A DNA stretch of 64,000 bases from NCBI RefSeq assembly GCF_943736985.1, contig NZ_CALSFS010000001.1:372001-436000 (forward strand). The letters run 5' to 3'. The position numbers and the translations under genes were made by a program. The first letter of the stretch is position 1, and each line of letters starts with the position of its first letter. Source of the DNA: Clostridium sp. Marseille-Q2269 (GTDB taxonomy: Bacteria; Bacillota; Clostridia; Clostridiales; Clostridiaceae). Under the pieces are notes generated by a model that was not told the origin of the DNA, ran no database searches, and saw nothing but the letters and a program-made list of their open reading frames with translations. Below, piece after piece: positions 28,093 to 36,538 of this stretch.

Positions 28093-29103
28093 TTATTTTC
28101 CCTTATAATAGAAGTTTTCATCTGGTAGCTTTCCTCCAATGGATTTTGGATCATTTTCTTTTAAAATATTATAGAATTTTTCTAAAGAATTCTTTGAATT
28201 CTTAGCATCTATAAATACTATATTACATTTAGGTATAGCAATTTCTGCTATTTTAGCATTTGGAATTATACCATTCTTCTCTATAAGTTTTCCAGCTTCT
28301 TTATTATTATCATTTACAAACTGTACAGATTTTTTGTAATTATTTATAAAAGTTTCTACATCTTTATCTCTTTTATCTATGAAATCCTTTCTGAAGATTA
28401 ACGCTCCCATTGTTAATTTCCCCTCTCCATTAGATAGCTTTTTCCACTCTTTTGTCAAATCTAATTGAACTTTTAAATCCTTATTTTTGGTTTTTACTAT
28501 TGTTACAAAAGGCTCTGGAAGTACTGCTATTTTAGCTTTTTTTGAAGCCACTAAAGTTGCTAAATCATTATGTTGAGCTTTATATTCTATTTTTACATCT
28601 TTTTCTGGATCTAACCCATTTTTCTTTAATATATAGTTTAGAATAAATTCTGGTGTAGCTCCTTTTCCTGTGGCATAAATGGTTTGTCCTTTTAAATCCT
28701 TTATACTCTTTATAGTATTTCCATTCTCTACAATTGATAAAACACCTAAAGTGTTTACTCCAACCAATTGAACTTTACCTTTTGTTTTATTATATAAAAC
28801 AGATGCTAAATTAGATGGAACAGCTGCCCCATCAACTTCACCACTTACTATTTTTGAAACCAATTGATCTGGAGCATCAAATAAAGAAATATCATAATCA
28901 TCTTTATTTTCTTCAATTAATTTAACCATTCCCATACCAGTAGGTCCCTTTAAAGTAGCTATTTTAATCTTTTCTTTTTTACTACTACTTTCTACGGTAT
29001 TTGTTTCCTCTTTTTTTTCAGTGTTATTTGAGCAACCTGTCACCAATAGTACTGAAAAAACTAAAAGAAATGCTATTAATAATGTACCAATTCTTTTTTT
29101 CAT
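28093..29103 (-). CDS. ABC substrate-binding lipoprotein, SsuA/NMT1-like
   Basis: This 336-residue exported lipoprotein has a signal peptide with lipobox LVTGC (Cys24), a Glu/Lys/Ser linker, and a periplasmic-binding fold of the NMT1/SsuA class (LKGQTIYATGKGATPEFILNY, VLPEPFVTIV). It would capture an organic substrate such as a sulfonate, thiamine precursor or related compound. No TPP-type leader is seen, so the substrate stays open. It is the first gene of a three-gene ABC operon, with an AGAGGTTATAT ribosome binding site. Confidence 0.88.
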   Translation of the reverse strand: MKKRIGTLLIAFLLVFSVLLVTGCSNNTEKKEETNTVESSSKKEKIKIATLKGPTGMGMVKLIEENKDDYDISLFDAPDQLVSKIVSGEVDGAAVPSNLASVLYNKTKGKVQLVGVNTLGVLSIVENGNTIKSIKDLKGQTIYATGKGATPEFILNYILKKNGLDPEKDVKIEYKAQHNDLATLVASKKAKIAVLPEPFVTIVKTKNKDLKVQLDLTKEWKKLSNGEGKLTMGALIFRKDFIDKRDKDVETFINNYKKSVQFVNDNNKEAGKLIEKNGIIPNAKIAEIAIPKCNIVFIDAKNSKNSLEKFYNILKENDPKSIGGKLPDENFYYKGK

Positions 29104-29426
29104 ATATATAACCTCTTTCTATAAATATTGATAAACTTTTGTTTTTGAAAGCTTATAAAGATCATACCTGGTTTTATTTATAAACAATCCTTACATATAA
29201 TATTTTTTCTTAATGTAATCTATACATATCATAATTAATATATAATTCCAAAATATTCATTATAATTTATTATTATTGTACTACAAGTTATTAAAATTAT
29301 CATGCAATAAATTTAAACATTATTTCACATTTTGCTAATTTAATCTTTGAACCAATCTTGCTATCAGTTGATTTAGGGTTAATTTAATGTATAAAATATT
29401 CTCTCTTATATTTTACATTGAATATT
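29104..29426. other. Intergenic leader of the SsuABC-type operon
   Basis: This stretch holds the promoter side of the ABC operon. I find no recognised riboswitch block, open frame or strong hairpin in it. Confidence 0.35.
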
Positions 29427-29456
29427 AAAAAAGAGTCTATACTAAGACTCTTTTTT
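29427..29456 (-). terminator. Terminator overlapping the end of the 45-residue gene
   Basis: AAAAAAGAGTCT and AGACTCTTTTTT make a near-perfect stem with a five- to six-base loop and T-runs on both sides. The stop codon of the small gene lies within the stem. Confidence 0.9.
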
Positions 29457-29579
29457 AACTGATTTATATTTTGACTTATTTTTATCATTTGAATTTATAT
29501 ATTCAAAATCTCCATTTGAATTTTTTCTTATTCCCAATCTTGCATATTCCTTATCTTTTACTTTAAGTTTATTAGCCAT
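29442..29579 (-). CDS. Small basic protein of 45 residues, unknown function
   Basis: A short gene begins at an ATG preceded by an excellent GGAGGTGG ribosome binding site. It encodes a lysine- and asparagine-rich peptide starting MANKLKVKDKEYARLGIRKN and ending SVKKES. The stop codon falls inside a strong terminator, the usual arrangement for a real small gene. No cysteine, signal peptide or membrane span is present. I do not recognise it. It may be a small nucleic-acid-binding or spore protein (inference). Confidence 0.7.
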   Translation of the reverse strand: MANKLKVKDKEYARLGIRKNSNGDFEYINSNDKNKSKYKSVKKES

Positions 29580-29696
29580 TATTACCACCTCCAAATAGTA
29601 TTATTTCCTCGGAAGTATTAAATTATTTCACCCCATTAACTACTCTACCTTTATATCTTCTATAACTATAATACTTCATTAATGACTTATACTAGC

Positions 29697-29730
29697 AAAA
29701 GAGACACTTAAAGATTAAGCATCTCTTTTT
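29697..29730 (-). terminator. Terminator after the twin-repeat membrane protein gene
   Basis: AAAGAGA-CACTTAA and TTAAGCA-TCTCTTT arms pair with small mismatches and are flanked by A- and T-runs, seven bases beyond the stop. Confidence 0.75.
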
Positions 29731-29736
29731 CATTAT

Positions 29737-30333
29737 TTATTTTAATCCAAGCTGAGTTCTTGCAATTGATTTACCATTTTCAAATGTTACATTCATATTT
29801 GTTCCATCTGGATTAATCCATAAATACACTGATCTGGTAATTCCATTAACTTCAGATATGGATATTAATTGTCCATCATCCAATATTTCTTTGACTTTAT
29901 TATAGTCCATTCCTTTTTTTATTTTTGTGTATTTTATCATATTTACTTCTGCTTTTTTACTTGAAAGCCCAGCTTGACCCTTACCTATAACTTTATTATT
30001 TTTAATAGTAATATTCATATTGCTACCATCTTCATTGTACCAAGTGTATATAACTTCCTTTATTTTGCCAACTTCTGAAGATTTTGACTCTTTACCTTCT
30101 CCCAATATATTCTTTACTTCCTCATAAGTTGAACCTATCTTTATTTTAGAAAACTTATCATATGTGACTTTTCTATTATCATCTTTTTTAACTTCTGTTG
30201 TTATTGAACTTTTAATAGATGGAATGCTTATATTCTTATTACCACCATATCCAGCTACTCCACATATAATTATTATAATAATAACCCAAAACCAATTTTT
30301 TTTATAAAATGGTTCTTTTATCTTTCCTGTCAT
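29737..30333 (-). CDS. Membrane-anchored protein with two DUF3862/BLIP-like repeats
   Basis: This 198-residue protein has one N-terminal membrane span (about residues 12-30) and an extracellular part made of two similar repeats of about 65 residues. Each has a K-IK-G--Y-EVK-IL-G element followed by a YTWYNEDGSNMNITI or YLWINPDGTNMNVTF strand pair. This pattern matches DUF3862, related to the SmpA/OmlA and beta-lactamase-inhibitor fold. The function is unknown. A protein-binding role at the cell surface is plausible. A GAAGGAGAT ribosome binding site precedes the ATG. Confidence 0.8.
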   Translation of the reverse strand: MTGKIKEPFYKKNWFWVIIIIIICGVAGYGGNKNISIPSIKSSITTEVKKDDNRKVTYDKFSKIKIGSTYEEVKNILGEGKESKSSEVGKIKEVIYTWYNEDGSNMNITIKNNKVIGKGQAGLSSKKAEVNMIKYTKIKKGMDYNKVKEILDDGQLISISEVNGITRSVYLWINPDGTNMNVTFENGKSIARTQLGLK

Positions 30334-30471
30334 TTTATCTCCTTCTTTCTCCTAAATAATTCAGGTATCATTATATGAAAGTAGTGTTTTATGTGACACT
30401 ATTTATAAATATATCCTTATTTAACCACATTTATAATTAACTTAAACAATTAGAAACTAATTAACGCCAAC

Positions 30472-30499
30472 AAAAAAAGAACCCAATAGTGATTCTTTT
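30472..30499 (-). terminator. Terminator after the diguanylate cyclase gene
   Basis: On the minus strand AAAAGAATC pairs with GGTTCTTTT around a seven-base loop, and seven T follow. It lies about 127 bases past the cyclase stop. Confidence 0.8.
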
Positions 30500-30625
30500 A
30501 TCTTAGTACTTTTTATATTTTTATTATATTAATTATATTATGATTTTTCTGTCAAATTTTATTTAATGCTTTTTTCAAAACAACCCCTCCTTATATAATA
30601 TTATAACATACTAAAAATTTTAGTT

Positions 30626-31174
30626 CTATCCGATTTTACTTTTACTTTCATACATTCTATAATCTGCCATTTTAATTAGTTCTTTAAGAGATTTATTATA
30701 GAATTCATTGTATTCTACGAAACCACAGCTCATACCTACTTCATATTTAAATTCTTTACTCATCTCATCTATTTTATGATTTATCCTATTCCATACCATA
30801 TTACTCTGTTCTATATTTGTATTAGGCAATACTATTATAAATTCATCCCCACCATATCTAAATATAAAATCATGCTTTCTTATATTATCCTTTATTATAT
30901 TACATAAAGTTATCAATACATAATCTCCTGTAATATGTCCATAATTGTCGTTTACATATTTTAAATTATTCACATCGGCAAACCCTACAGTTAGCTTATC
31001 TTTGTTAATTTTAGCCAATTCTATTTCCTTGTATAAATATTCTAATCCTCTTTTTCTATTAAGAACTGATGTTAGACAATCTGTATTAGCGCATTTTGCA
31101 ATATTCTTAATAATTTTATCTTTCTTTTCTAACTCAACTATTAGCTCTTCTCTGGTCATGGACTCATAACTCAT
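30626..31174 (-). CDS. GGDEF-domain diguanylate cyclase
   Basis: This 182-residue protein has a short coiled-coil N terminus (about residues 5-28) and then one GGDEF domain. GGDEF at 108-112 is intact. RKHD at 99-102, five residues upstream, is an inhibitory I-site. FADVNNLKYVND supplies the metal-binding aspartate. It should make cyclic di-GMP and be subject to product inhibition. No sensor or membrane domain is present, so the input is unclear. The start has only a distant AAGGAG (about 15 bases away) and a weak GGGTG closer in, suggesting modest translation. Confidence 0.92.
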   Translation of the reverse strand: MSYESMTREELIVELEKKDKIIKNIAKCANTDCLTSVLNRKRGLEYLYKEIELAKINKDKLTVGFADVNNLKYVNDNYGHITGDYVLITLCNIIKDNIRKHDFIFRYGGDEFIIVLPNTNIEQSNMVWNRINHKIDEMSKEFKYEVGMSCGFVEYNEFYNKSLKELIKMADYRMYESKSKIG

Positions 31175-31293
31175 AAATAAACACCCGTACTCCTTAAAAT
31201 TAATTTATAACATCTTACAAATTTATTTTTACAAATAACTGTATATTTATATTCAACTTCTTAAAAAATATGATTATTTACATAAGATTTCTT

Positions 31294-33066
31294 TTAAATT
31301 GAAAAATTAAATCTTTTTCTAAGCACTTTATTTATTTCTGCACTTAGCTTAATTCTCTCATTATATACCCAACTTTCATCAAAATCTAAGTTAAAATTTT
31401 TTGATAAAGAATAATATAAATTTATTTTTTTATAATATAACTCCAAATCATACAAATCATTAGAGTTAAGTTTCGGTTTAGATATACTTTTAAAATTACC
31501 TATAAATATTTCATCTACATAGTTTAAAAAAGTATTCATTACATTTATATTAGTGACATCAAAAGGTACCTTTAATAGTTCCCACTGAAACTTTTCTGGC
31601 AATTTATAATTTTTTATGTTGTCTAACACTAAAATTTTTTCTCCTATATCCATCTTCCTATATAATAAACTTTTCTCTTCTCTTGTAGTCCAAAGAGCTA
31701 ATTTTTCTCTTAAGGAAAGATTTTTCACCTTTAATATAGCTTCACTTGGTTCTATTACACCCGCATATATTTTTCTATCGTATACTTCCATCATTTCCTT
31801 TACAAAATTTTGATTGTTTTTATAAGATGATACATAACCTATATCATATATACCATATCTTCCTGCTCTACCACCTATTTGTTTAACCTCTTGAGAAGTT
31901 AAATATCTTACATCATTTCCATCAAACTTCCTAATATCCATAAATACTATTCTTCTTATTGGAAGGTTTACTCCCATGCCTATAGCATCAGTAGTTATTA
32001 ATATATTCGTTCCTCCTTTTATAAACTCTTCATATTGTTTTTTTCTAACTTCTGGTGGAAGATTACCATATATTACACTACTTTTCACTCCTAAATTTCC
32101 ATAGTAATCTGCTAATTCAAGAACCCTTTTTTTAGAAAAAGTAACTAATGCATCTCCTTTTTGTATATCTTTCATTTTAAATGGTTCATCTTCAATTTTA
32201 AGAGGTATTTTTCTAATGTACTCTTTTAATTTATATTCATCTCCACAATCTTCTATAATATTTATTATTAATTCTTTTGTATTTAGTGCTCCACAAACAT
32301 GTATCTCCTTGCACTTTAATGCTAATATAGCTCTAGTCCAAGCACTTCCCCTTTGGTCATCATCTATCATTTGTATTTCATCTATAATAGCTACATCGTA
32401 TTCTTTATCAATATTTAATTTTTCTATAGTACAACATAAATGTGATGCTCCTTCTTTTTTTATTTCTTCTTCTCCAGTTAAAAGATTACACAATATCCCT
32501 TCCTTGTTTAATTTCTCAAAATTCTCTAAAGCAAGTATTCTTAAAGGCGATAAGTATACACCTTTCTTACTTTTTTTCAGCCTTTCCATGGCATTATAAG
32601 TTTTTCCCGTATTAGTCTCTCCTAAATGAAGATAAAATTTCCTATTCATATGTCTAACGTTTTTATATTCATCTTTAGGATTTTTAGGGAATATTCTATC
32701 AAATTCTTTAAATATCATAGAAGGAATATGATTAGTTATAAGAACACTTATTATGCCAGATTTTAAATAATTCTTTCTATTATTTTTTATGATTTCTCCA
32801 AAATCAAAATTAGTATTGTGCTTTTTATTATAATATTCTACTAATCTTTTAGATATATTATCTAGTAGCTCCAAATAATTATTATAAACTTCATTAAAAT
32901 CTTTTATATTTTCATCCTTCATTGATTCTAAAATCTTAATTTTTTTTCTAATAGAGGATTCTTGCTCCCATAAACTATTAAGTTTTGAATGCCTTACTAC
33001 ATCTTCTATATGAGTATAAGAATTTTTTATTTTCCTAAAATTTCTCTCTATAGAGCCTCTCTTCAT
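31294..33066 (-). CDS. Suv3-like DExH RNA/DNA helicase
   Basis: This 590-residue superfamily 2 helicase resembles mitochondrial Suv3. Walker A is HLGETNTGKT (about 147-156), motif II is IIDEIQMID, motif V is TDAIGMGVNLP, and motif VI is QIGGRAGRYG. The first 140 residues are charged and helical. The C-terminal portion (about 430-590) resembles the Suv3 C-terminal helical region. It would unwind RNA or hybrid duplexes with ATP, perhaps in RNA turnover. No ribonuclease gene adjoins it. Its AGGTATTCTT context gives a moderate ribosome binding site. It is monocistronic. Confidence 0.87.
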   Translation of the reverse strand: MKRGSIERNFRKIKNSYTHIEDVVRHSKLNSLWEQESSIRKKIKILESMKDENIKDFNEVYNNYLELLDNISKRLVEYYNKKHNTNFDFGEIIKNNRKNYLKSGIISVLITNHIPSMIFKEFDRIFPKNPKDEYKNVRHMNRKFYLHLGETNTGKTYNAMERLKKSKKGVYLSPLRILALENFEKLNKEGILCNLLTGEEEIKKEGASHLCCTIEKLNIDKEYDVAIIDEIQMIDDDQRGSAWTRAILALKCKEIHVCGALNTKELIINIIEDCGDEYKLKEYIRKIPLKIEDEPFKMKDIQKGDALVTFSKKRVLELADYYGNLGVKSSVIYGNLPPEVRKKQYEEFIKGGTNILITTDAIGMGVNLPIRRIVFMDIRKFDGNDVRYLTSQEVKQIGGRAGRYGIYDIGYVSSYKNNQNFVKEMMEVYDRKIYAGVIEPSEAILKVKNLSLREKLALWTTREEKSLLYRKMDIGEKILVLDNIKNYKLPEKFQWELLKVPFDVTNINVMNTFLNYVDEIFIGNFKSISKPKLNSNDLYDLELYYKKINLYYSLSKNFNLDFDESWVYNERIKLSAEINKVLRKRFNFSI

Positions 33067-33293
33067 AAGAATACCTCCAATTTATCTTGTAATTTATATA
33101 TACATGTTATATTTTGCCTCATAAAATAATGTTTATTAATTTCTTTAAATTAATTTAATTCCTTATATTTTATTGCTTTTTCTATTGATAACCTATACAT
33201 TTATATATTATAATTTATATAAGTTATTTAAAACCACTTTACTATTTTCATAAATTATTAAAAAATTTGATTATTAAGGATGTTGATATAATA

Positions 33294-33785
33294 GTGAAAA
33301 AATCTAATAATATTAAATTAAAAAATTTAAAATCTAAGATAGTATCATATGTTATGTATTTGGAAACCTTACTAGCTATATTTATGGTTATTTCTGTGTT
33401 ACTAAGTTCTAAAGATCTCATAAGCTTTATAGTACAAATTTTCACCTTAGATGCAGTACTATCTTACGATATGTTTCAAAAATTTTTATCTCATCTTTTA
33501 CTATTAGTAATAGCATTAGAATTAGCACTGATGTTAGTAAGACATACTCCAAATAGTGTAGTAGAAGTAATGCTTTATGCAGTAGCTAGAAAAATGTTAG
33601 TTTATGGCTCTACTGCCATGGAGATATTTTTAGGAGTTCTATCTTTAGCTGGCATATTCTTTATAAAAAAATACTTATTTTCAGCTCGTGACAAAAGATT
33701 AGAAGAGGAAGATTCTTTTGCAGAGGAATTATCTATTGATGCTATTGAAAAGAATACTACGATATCAAAAGAAAATATTAAATAA
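33294..33785 (+). CDS. PsiE-like small membrane protein
   Basis: This protein of about 163 residues has four hydrophobic segments and the motif LELALMLVRHTPNSVVEVMLYAVARKML, which resembles PsiE-family (phosphate-starvation-inducible E) proteins of unknown function. The C terminus is acidic and soluble. I prefer the GTG at 33294, preceded by TTAAGGATG, although the spacing is long. A TTG at 33267 is the alternative and would add nine residues. It ends at a large hairpin shared with znuA. Confidence 0.72.
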   Translation: MKKSNNIKLKNLKSKIVSYVMYLETLLAIFMVISVLLSSKDLISFIVQIFTLDAVLSYDMFQKFLSHLLLLVIALELALMLVRHTPNSVVEVMLYAVARKMLVYGSTAMEIFLGVLSLAGIFFIKKYLFSARDKRLEEEDSFAEELSIDAIEKNTTISKENIK

Positions 33786-33786
33786 A

Positions 33787-33866
33787 TAAAAAAGTCATTC
33801 TTGTTAAATCATCTTATCCTTAAGGTAATAGATGTTAAAATATTTTTACAAGAAAGACTTTTTTAT
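33787..33866. terminator. Bidirectional terminator between the PsiE-like gene and znuA
   Basis: AAAAAAGTC-ATTCTTGT pairs with ACAAGAA-AGACTTTTTT across a long AT loop. Two converging genes end on either side. Confidence 0.8.
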
Positions 33867-33888
33867 TTATTTGCCAATATATATTATG

Positions 33889-34797
33889 TTATTTTAAACT
33901 TTCATATATTTTTTCTAGATTATATTTCACTGCTTCTATGTATCCTTTATTTCCAGTTGAACTTGTTAAAGTATATATTTTTTCTACTTTAGCTCCTACT
34001 TCCTTTGCTAAAGTTTTTGAAACTTCTTCACTAACATTTTCTTCTAAAAATACTGTTTTTATTTTATTTTTTTTGCAATAATCTATTAGTTCCTTCATCT
34101 TTTTAGTAGTTGGTTCGCCTTCTGCAAAAACATTTTCTACACTATTTTGTTCCAAGTTGAAATCTCTACATAAATAACCAAAAGCTGCATGACCTGTTAC
34201 AAAATGATTAGATTTTACACTTTGAAACTTATTTTTATATTCACTATATAATTTTTCTAAATTATCTTTAAAATCCTTATAATTAGTTTCATAATAATTT
34301 TTGTTTTTAGGATCTACCTTAATCAAAGCGTCTTTTATAACTTCTGATTGTTTTACAGCAGACTTTACGCTCAACCAAGTATGAGGATCATATTGACCAT
34401 GCTCTTTTATTTCTTCATCATCCTTGTTTTTTATAGGTTCAACATTCTTAGAAGATTCTACTACAACTAAATCTTTATTGTCTATATTCTTCAAAGTCTT
34501 ATCTACCCAAGACTCCATACCCATACCATTGTATACGAATATATTGGCATTACTTAAAGCTTCCATATCTTTTATTTTAGGCTCAAAATCGTGTGGTTCT
34601 GCCCCTTCAGGTATTATGGATTTTATTTCTACTTTATCTTTTCCTATGGCCTTCACATATTCTTTAAGTGGATTAAAAGAAACTACAACTTTAAGTTTTT
34701 TATCTTTTGATGAAAAACTTTCTTTATTTTGAGTTGAACAAGCAGTAAAAAATATTAAATTGGATAGAATTAAAACAAAGCTTAAAATTTTTTTCAC
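33889..34797 (-). CDS. znuA: Zinc/manganese ABC transporter binding lipoprotein (ZnuA/AdcA type)
   Basis: This 302-residue lipoprotein has lipobox FFTAC (Cys20) and the cluster A-I metal-binding fold. Metal-ligand histidines appear in AEPHDFEPK, DPHTWLS and VTGHAAFGY, with a late acidic ligand expected. The His-rich loop typical of many zinc-specific proteins is replaced by a short KNKDDEEIKEHGQ stretch. Zinc versus manganese is therefore undecided. It is transcribed divergently from its ATPase and permease genes. The 219-base shared spacer carries likely operators. Confidence 0.88.
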   Translation of the reverse strand: MKKILSFVLILSNLIFFTACSTQNKESFSSKDKKLKVVVSFNPLKEYVKAIGKDKVEIKSIIPEGAEPHDFEPKIKDMEALSNANIFVYNGMGMESWVDKTLKNIDNKDLVVVESSKNVEPIKNKDDEEIKEHGQYDPHTWLSVKSAVKQSEVIKDALIKVDPKNKNYYETNYKDFKDNLEKLYSEYKNKFQSVKSNHFVTGHAAFGYLCRDFNLEQNSVENVFAEGEPTTKKMKELIDYCKKNKIKTVFLEENVSEEVSKTLAKEVGAKVEKIYTLTSSTGNKGYIEAVKYNLEKIYESLK

Positions 34798-34831
34798 ATT
34801 ATCACTCCTTATTTTAAATAATTATCTTTAC

Positions 34832-34892
34832 ATAATTATTATTAATATTTTTCTTGAAGTTGTTGCAAAGCATTTGCATTTATATGTATAAT
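34832..34892. promoter_or_regulatory. Divergent znuA-znuCB control region
   Basis: ATAATTATTAT at 34832-34842 is a Fur-superfamily core lying 35 bases upstream of znuA. The inverted repeat TGCAAA-GCA-TTTGCA at 34864-34878 overlaps a candidate -35 (TTGCAA, 34863), with TATAAT at 34887 facing znuCB. A metal-responsive repressor site is likely, but which regulator is unknown. Confidence 0.5.
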
Positions 34893-35016
34893 ATAAACGT
34901 ATATTATTAAACTGTCAATATTAATTGAAAACGAAAATTAAATTCATTTACTAATATAACATAAATAATTGTTAAAATAAATATGTTATTTATTAAAAAC
35001 ATTCAGGAGGTAAAAC

Positions 35017-35670
35017 ATGATAGAAATAAATAATTTGTGTTTTTCTTATACTAAGAAAAAACCTTACATATTACAAGATATAAATCTTAATATAGAAAGA
35101 GGTCAATATGTTTCCATTCTAGGTTCTAATGGTTCTGGTAAAAGCACATTGTTAAAATTGATACTTGGTTTTTTAACCCCTACTTCAGGAAGCATAAATT
35201 TAAAAAATAGTAAAATAGGATATGTACCTCAAAAATATGAAAACTTTAATTCTGATTTTCCTATAACTGTAGAAGAGGTGCTTAAATGTCATAAAAAAGT
35301 ATTAAAAATACAAGATTCTAATTCTATAAATAGATCCTTAAATATCGTAAAAATGAATGATTATAAACATTGTCTTATAGGTAATCTATCTGGAGGTGAA
35401 AGGCAAAAAATATTTATTGCTAGAGCTTTAATGGGAGAACCAGAACTTTTAATATTAGATGAACCTTCTACTGGCATAGATGTAAATAGTCAAAGTGAAA
35501 TATATAAAATAATAAGCCATCTAAATAATTGCCATAATCTAACTGTTTTATCCGTGGAACATAATATTTCTGCAGCGCTTTCTAATTCTAGTCATTTATT
35601 TAAAATTACAGATGGCATTGGAAAACTTTATACTAAAGATCAATACATACAACTAAAAGAGGTGATGTAA
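35017..35670 (+). CDS. znuC: Zinc/manganese ABC transporter ATPase (ZnuC type)
   Basis: This 217-residue ATPase has Walker A GSNGSGKST (about 35-43), Q-loop YVPQK, signature LSGGERQKIFIARALMG and Walker B LLILDEPSTGID. The closest family is the metal-chelate/zinc ATPases. It overlaps the downstream permease gene by one base (TAATG), so the pair is translationally coupled. The ribosome binding site is CAGGAGGTAAA. Divergent znuA would supply the binding protein. Confidence 0.93.
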   Translation: MIEINNLCFSYTKKKPYILQDINLNIERGQYVSILGSNGSGKSTLLKLILGFLTPTSGSINLKNSKIGYVPQKYENFNSDFPITVEEVLKCHKKVLKIQDSNSINRSLNIVKMNDYKHCLIGNLSGGERQKIFIARALMGEPELLILDEPSTGIDVNSQSEIYKIISHLNNCHNLTVLSVEHNISAALSNSSHLFKITDGIGKLYTKDQYIQLKEVM

Positions 35671-36458
35671 TGTTAAATTACACTTTCATGCAAACAGCTT
35701 TAATTATTTCTATATTTATATCCATACTATGTCCTAGTATAGGCATATATTTAGTTCTTAGAAGATATTCAATGATTGGAGATACCTTAGCTCATAGTTC
35801 ACTGGCAGGTATAGCTATAGGATTATCTCTAGGTCAAAATCCTATATTAAGTTCCTTTATATTTACTTCTGTAGCAGGAGTTTTTATAGAATTTTTAAGA
35901 AATTATTATAAAAAATATGCAGAACTTATTTTATCTATAGTGCTTTCTTTAAGTGTAGGTATTGCTATAACTTTAGTAAGTTCAGGTAGGGCTTCTGGTA
36001 ATATAAATTCTTTTCTATTTGGAAGTATTCTTACAGTATCAAAATATGAACTTTTAACTGTATTTATATTAAGCATAATATCTTGCCTTACTTTAATTTT
36101 ATTACATAATGAACTTTTATATATAGCTTTTGATGAAGAAGGAGCTAAAGTAGCTAATATAAAAGTCAAACTTATAAATTACATTTTTTCTATTTTAGTA
36201 GCCGCTACCATATCTGTATCTATTAGAATAGTTGGAGTTTTAGTATTAAGTTCTTTAATAGCTCTCCCAGTAGCTACTGCTCTACAATTAAAAAAAGGAT
36301 TTAAAAGCACATTATTTTTATCCATATTAATAAGCATACTTGATGTAGTATCAGCCTTATTTTTATCCTATTATCTAGATTGCGCTCCTGGAGGAATAAC
36401 TGCTCTTATTTCTGTTCTTACTTTACTTATAGTTATGATATTAAAAAAAATTAAATAA
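35670..36458 (+). CDS. znuB: Zinc/manganese ABC transporter permease (ZnuB type)
   Basis: This 262-residue protein has seven to nine membrane spans and belongs to the ABC-3 permease family. Marks are GDTLAHSSLAGIAIGL near residue 38, a DEEGAKVANIKVK cytosolic loop near 155 and SIRIVGVLVLSSLIALPVATA near 185. It forms the channel of the ZnuABC system. Its start overlaps the ATPase stop. A consensus promoter for a separate non-coding unit begins 17 bases after its stop. Confidence 0.92.
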   Translation: MLNYTFMQTALIISIFISILCPSIGIYLVLRRYSMIGDTLAHSSLAGIAIGLSLGQNPILSSFIFTSVAGVFIEFLRNYYKKYAELILSIVLSLSVGIAITLVSSGRASGNINSFLFGSILTVSKYELLTVFILSIISCLTLILLHNELLYIAFDEEGAKVANIKVKLINYIFSILVAATISVSIRIVGVLVLSSLIALPVATALQLKKGFKSTLFLSILISILDVVSALFLSYYLDCAPGGITALISVLTLLIVMILKKIK

Positions 36459-36474
36459 AGTTAGTTTTAATTTA

Positions 36475-36503
36475 TTGACATTTTGAGTTGCTCAGTATAT
36501 AAT
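36475..36503 (+). promoter_or_regulatory. Near-consensus promoter of a candidate small RNA
   Basis: TTGACA at 36475-36480 and TATAAT at 36498-36503 are separated by exactly 17 bases, the consensus sigma-A arrangement. The 43-bp palindrome at 36496-36538 covers the -10 and the expected start site. No open frame follows on this strand. Confidence 0.75.
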
Positions 36504-36538
36504 ATTAATAAATAATAATTATTTATTAATATTATATA
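36496..36538. repeat. 43-bp perfect palindrome overlapping a promoter
   Basis: Two 21-base arms flank a central A. The middle reads AAATAAT-A-ATTATTT and contains ATAAT-A-ATTAT, the core shared by Fur and PerR boxes. Its position over the -10 and start site would suit repression. A second possibility is that it forms a hairpin at the 5' end of the RNA. Confidence 0.8.

Noticed and set aside
28083-28154. Extended start of the SsuC-type permease inside the binding-protein gene
   Set aside because: The 62-base overlap is unnecessary. An ATG ten bases after the upstream stop has its own AAGG site and gives the normal permease N terminus.
29104-29426. Possible TPP riboswitch upstream of the SsuABC-type operon
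   Set aside because: The CTGAGA and ACCTGATCTGG-type blocks are absent.
30560-30600. Eight-codon frame after a strong GGAGGGG site downstream of the diguanylate cyclase
   Set aside because: It is too short to support as a gene, and the TTG start is followed by a stop after eight codons. A chance purine run is as likely.
33801-33992. 63-codon plus-strand open frame
   Set aside because: It runs through the terminator hairpin and into znuA antisense, so it is a shadow.
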